A DNA stretch of 64,000 nucleotides, taken from positions 496,001 to 560,000 of the forward strand of contig JAPFBL010000003.1 in the NCBI GenBank assembly GCA_026182355.1, in the 5' to 3' direction. Positions 59,346 to 64,000 of this stretch are shown here, one piece after another; within the stretch, counting starts at the first letter, position 1; the number at the start of each line of letters is the position of its first letter. The DNA is from Hermatobates lingyangjiaoensis. Lineage: Eukaryota > Arthropoda > Insecta > Hemiptera > Hermatobatidae. The notes beneath the pieces are model-generated. The model was given only the letters and a program-made list of their open reading frames with translations. It was not told the DNA's origin and made no database searches. The translations under genes were made by a program, and so were the position numbers.

Positions 59346-62300
59346 ACCAATCGCCTTTAAGAATTTATAATTATTAACAAATTATACCTTAAACTAGTAA
59401 TGGGATTAAAAATTTAAAAATAGTTTCTCCTTATATAAAACTTATTAAGAATGGGTTCCCTCATTTTACAGAACTAGAAGTCACCCCTTCGAATTTCGAA
59501 TGGATAATTATTGTTATTGTGTTTCTATTTTATAATTGAATATTACTGACAAGGTACAAACAATAAAAATAAATTTTTGTGACCTATTTACATTCACAAC
59601 AAAATATAAAAATTATCTTTTGCACAACCAGAAACAAAACCCAAACCCCATTAACAGGTGCATAGGGTACTTCTCAGGGCATAGGGGCTTGGGGAAACTG
59701 TTTTGAGAGTCTCAAAGATTTGATGGTATCCCCAGCCCGAGTTTATTAAAAAAAATAAAACTTAAAAGATATATATTTATTTGTTATGAAGCTAAATTAC
59801 GGATATATTAAGTATAACTTTGAAAGAATCACAAAATAGCTGTTGTTAAAAAGAACAAAATACTGGAAATAAAAAAAAAAAATGTTTACATTAAAATACT
59901 GGGGCAAACATCAGCGCGCCCACCATTGGAGTGAACGAAATATGTGGGAATTATTGTAGAAAGCAAACGAAACATTATGAAACGTGCCCAACTTTCAATA
60001 GCCTTAGGGTTTTTCTTTGCACAAAACTAATTTTCATCTTTAATATTTTTGGGGTGCAATATCTAAAATAGAATAAAAAAACTCTTCAAATTTTCATGGG
60101 TATCTGATATAAAATTAAGAATGGTTTCACCGAAAGTCTAGATATTTCAAGAATGGGCTCGCACGGACCGCCTGAACCCATTACTGCCTTAACCCACAGA
60201 AGTGAGAGAGTGTTGTCTAAGCATGATTAAGTTCATTAAAGAATATACAATCTACAGTTCATTTAGAACCTTCCAAAAGAAAAGACAATAGGACAGATTT
60301 GGCCACAGTTCCCACAAGTCCAGCCCATTTTAAATTGTGATCATTTTTTACTCTAAAATATTATGCCTAGAATGTCGACATTTTTGAATCAACATGAATC
60401 ATTAACTGAGAGAAAGTTCAGATATTCTTAATAACTTGATTAGAGGTGAATTTTTAAAACACTAAGTTGAATATCTAACTTAACGAGAATACGAGAGAGG
60501 GAATGTCGGACTTAAGAAAGCACTAAGGTTACTACTGGAGGGTTACTGGGAAAGTAATGAAGAGTCAGGTTAAAGTTATGAGTCAGATAATGATATTATA
60601 ATAACAGATATGCTTACATTAGTAATGCTAAACTATAATAAGGTAAACTAATCCATATGAATGGGAACAAACTACGCGTTTTATACCTTCAAGCGTTGTG
60701 CACAATTTCCGCCCTTTACACTAATAACCACTTATATTAACTATTTTAGAAATTTAGGATCCGCCAAAATCTGTTCATTCATACACCGAGCTGAATTAAA
60801 GTACCCAATTGTTTATTTTAAAGCATTCTAAAACAAGGATTTCACGATATTTACAATGTTGTAGGATCTCTATTCTAATAATAGGTCAAACCTGTGATTA
60901 TTCATAAATGTGTTACAATTGTGAGAAAAATGGTTATTATAACTATTTTTATTACTTTTATAACAATAAGTTACAATTAATTTAGGTGATTTTATGAACT
61001 CCACTCAATGACATGAAGTTGATGACTGATTCGTGGTGCAGTAAATTATTAGATTTCCTGCTCCTTGCTTAGATTCTTAGATTTCCTCTAAATTTCACTT
61101 GCTGAGTATGTTAGCTATTTTTACGTAAGAATATCCAACATACGGTAATGAGATCTATTCTTTGTTGTGTAAAATAGGTTCATTTTGAGACAAATGCGTC
61201 TAATAACGCTTCCCCTTTTTGTCCTAAATGTCAGCCTTCTCTGTAGTCCCTAATGAGTAGTCATTATCTGCAACCATTTTTCTTTGGTTTTAATTCTTTA
61301 GCTCGATTTTGATTCCATAAGGGCACTGCAAACATTCTAAGAATCATAGAATGAAAGGCACCTAATTTGTATGGCTTACAGTGGAAAGAAGAAAAATATG
61401 TTGCACGAATCATGAAATCTATAAAATTGGGTTTTCGTAAAAGATTGAATCTAATGAATGCTCCGTGTTACAGTAAAATATAAGAAGTTTAATGCCTTGC
61501 TATTTTTCACTTCCATTTTAAACTGAATATACACATTAAGATAATTACTTAAATTTAAGCAACATTTTAACTGCCATAAAGTACTGTGAAAAAACAAAAC
61601 ATCATAAACCTAAAGTTCCATAAACATTTTCATTTGGCGAGTGGTTGATTTGAAGTAAATAACCATTGTCCAGAGATTTAGAAACAGCTATGCAAAGGGA
61701 GGGAAATGTTGGATCCCATAGGTATACCAATTTTGTTTTCCTTAAAAAATATATCGTTAAACTGAAAATAATTATACTCGACAATAACTTACACAAGGTT
61801 AAGGTTTTATTTGGATAATTGAGTCGTTAAAGAATAAAGATATGATATTAGTCAAATGGGCATATTCGGAAATTTTTTTTTTATACCAAAACGGAATAAG
61901 AAAGGGTCGTTGGGTAATGCCATTCTACTGATTTTATTAATTATTTCTAAAGAGTTTTTAATAAAACAAGTAAGTTGTCGGAAGATAACATTATTTTAGA
62001 AAGTTTCTGCAGAGTAGATTTATCTTTACGACCTTATAGGTATATCTTTCTTATGCATTTCGGCAAGGCATATAAAACAGGGGTTAGAACAAGCGTTAAA
62101 AGAAATAACAATGGAATGAAATTGGGGCAGGTTTTCAGTGTTTTTCTACGTAAATCATGCATTTTATTGGCTGTATCAACCAGTAAGGTAACAATCCCAA
62201 CTCAAGAAGCTGTTTTCCTTTTTCAAAATAAGCCTCTTGTTTAATCACAACAGAATTGTACCCTTGCCTGCCTTGGTCAAAATTAAATTATTACCGAACC

Positions 62301-62499
62301 CTATCTGTTTTATTCCGTTTTCCTAAAGTTCCGTAAGGTTCTGGAAGAACAAAATTTTTGTTTTCATATATAAACATATTTTGTAAGAATACTGGATTTC
62401 TCCTTTTCAATCCTATCTTTATTGAATACACGAAAAATGACTACACTGTTAACAAATCTCGTTATTAGTTCTAATTACTTAATAATAATTTAACTTTAA
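59346..62499. other. AT-rich non-coding
   Basis: No family recognised. The 89-codon frame at 61975-62244 has a stop-free middle but no known domain. A patch at 59640-59750 is GC-richer and unassigned. Confidence 0.35.
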
Positions 62500-62900
62500 T
62501 AATTAGTTCTAAACATAAGCTGTCTAAAATCACTTTTTGGTCAAAAAAGTGACTTCCAATCACAAAATATTGTCAAAAAACAATAGGGTCAAAAAAAGTT
62601 TACATTACAGGACCAATATTTGAGTAAACATCAATCAAAGTCTGTCGCATGTAGAGTGCCCACATTTTGGGTTGTTCCACATACATAAAGAGATACATCG
62701 AAAATACGTCAAAAATGCACTTTGGGACCGCAGAACATGTAATTCTATCAAAATCTCAAAAGTATACAGGATAACAAACATTGTAATTAAAATAAGCCAG
62801 ATATCACACTCTAAATTAGAATTTGTTCATTGTAATGTATATGCGTGTCGGAAATCGTACACTAATCAAATACCGATGAATAATGTAAGCTCTGATAGGC
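62500..62900 (-). mobile_element. LINE-family head, minus strand, fragmentary
   Basis: Minus sense ttttgagattttgatagaat, tacatgttctgcggtccc and gtgggcactc blocks correspond to the head seen at 63590-63720. Confidence 0.45.
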
Positions 62901-63544
62901 TGAAAAAAACTTATTGTTTTCACTTCAGAAAATGTGTCTTCATATAAAAGACTTAGACATATAAAAAATTAAGGAGGTTAACATTAAAACAGAATGACCT
63001 TTAATTGTACAAAGTAGATTATTCATGAGTTTTACCCCTCAACTGAATATATCTTTTGCCTAAGCAGTTTCTAATGATATCTAGATATTGCTTTTTCTAA
63101 TTATATCAATAATTTAATTAATATTTATTTATATAAAATATAAGGAAATAAATGAGGAAATAATGAGGGATGAGTCATGTCGTGGTTTGTTGTTAAAGAT
63201 AGGAGGGAAGGCTGAAGACAATGAGAGCTGAGAGAAGCCGCATCGTGGATGAGTCACTTAGTGCTATCTCTTAGAGCAGATTCCGTCCCAAGCAGCAGAC
63301 TGGCTCAGACCCCAAGAGCTAACACTAGATAACACAGATTAATAACCGCTTAGACCTTATCACTAAAAAAACAATATTATTCTTTGGCACATTTTTTTTA
63401 CTTATCTCTTTTAAGCCCAAATTAGTACATTTTAAGATTCAGGATATTTGTATATTCATCCTACTAAGATTTTCTTCAAATAAAAAACTACCAGTCAAAT
63501 GAATTGTATTGTCTGAGAGGAACTGCATATAATTTTCCTTAATA
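62901..63544. other. AT-rich non-coding; small GC patch at 63190-63330
   Basis: No gene or known repeat recognised. Confidence 0.35.
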
Positions 63545-64000
63545 CATTTTTACTTTACTATAAGTAAAGTATAGTGATACTAAAAAAATTCAATCTCGAA
63601 ATTTTGACGGAATTACATGTTTTGAGGTCCTAAAAGACGTTTTATGAAGTTTGTTCAATGATGTCTGTCTGTGTGTGTGTGTGAGTGAGTATGTACGAGT
63701 ATCCAAAGTTTGTGGACACACTACGGTCCACAGTAAAATATCTTTGAAGGATCAAATTGATATTTTACACTAAAATGGGCATCATAGTGTAGATCAGCCC
63801 TATTGTTTGGGAGCAATTATGGATGACAGGAAAGTCAATTTTGTTTGCCAAAATCCTGTTTTTAGACATGTTTGTTTCCCCTAAACTACTACTTCTAGAG
63901 TCTTAAAATTTTGACATTATCTTTGAGGCTACAAAGACATTAAACGAAAAGTATCCTCAGATTTTTAAAACAATTCGAAATTTTTTTTCAATAAAATGTA
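63545..64000 (+). mobile_element. LINE-family head, truncated by the window end
   Basis: The clearest copy of the head: tttactttactataagtaa, aagtatagtgata, gttttgaggtcctaaaag, a GT-rich stretch, ccaaagtttgtggaca, then gtcctcagatttttaaaac-type sequence. The RT portion would lie beyond the window. Confidence 0.6.

Overview
This is a stretch of a large, AT-rich animal genome, packed with transposable elements and containing almost no coding sequence. Intron-split exons, tRNA-derived SINEs, LINE, Penelope, Ty3/gypsy and hAT remnants and (TA)n microsatellites all mark it as eukaryotic. Penelope-like elements with hammerhead motifs plus this LINE type suggest an invertebrate. A chelicerate-like arthropod is my guess, and I cannot prove it from the sequence. 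There are no operons, CRISPR arrays or bacterial signals.

Host gene: I find two minus-strand exons (35944-36107 and 16895-16947) with good splice sites and matching reading phase (1 nt + 2 nt). The longer one has an ARYK...RRRELA charged helix like the N-terminal part of supervillin-type proteins. If they belong to one gene, roughly 19 kb between them is intron filled with mobile elements, and much of the window may be intronic.

Mobile elements: (1) A Penelope-like retroelement at 55463-57082 keeps the last 308 codons of its polyprotein (RT thumb, Cys-rich linker, GIY-YIG nuclease). Identical 101-bp inverted termini and (TA)n tracts bracket it. (2) Many other Penelope-type termini lie at 1-75, 1617-1850, 9766-9960, 15881-16090, 22862-23195, 23295-23640, 41370-41445, 48872-48960, 54190-55300 and 57134-57262. 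Most carry a hammerhead-ribozyme-like core, and many form compact inverted pairs with no ORF inside. (3) An old LINE family (RT, RNase H, C-terminal Cys motif) is present in about ten decayed copies, each linked to a recurrent non-coding module. (4) A decayed Ty3/gypsy integrase lies at 20190-21450 on the minus strand. (5) There are three tRNA-derived SINE copies, two with target-site duplications and with two different tails. (6) Two short hAT elements have exact 8-bp duplications (24010-24490 and 44531-44923).

The most notable system is the set of hammerhead-bearing inverted mini-units. They combine Penelope-type termini, a very short self-complementary helix III and flanking TA repeats, and they may be non-autonomous elements mobilised by the Penelope enzyme.
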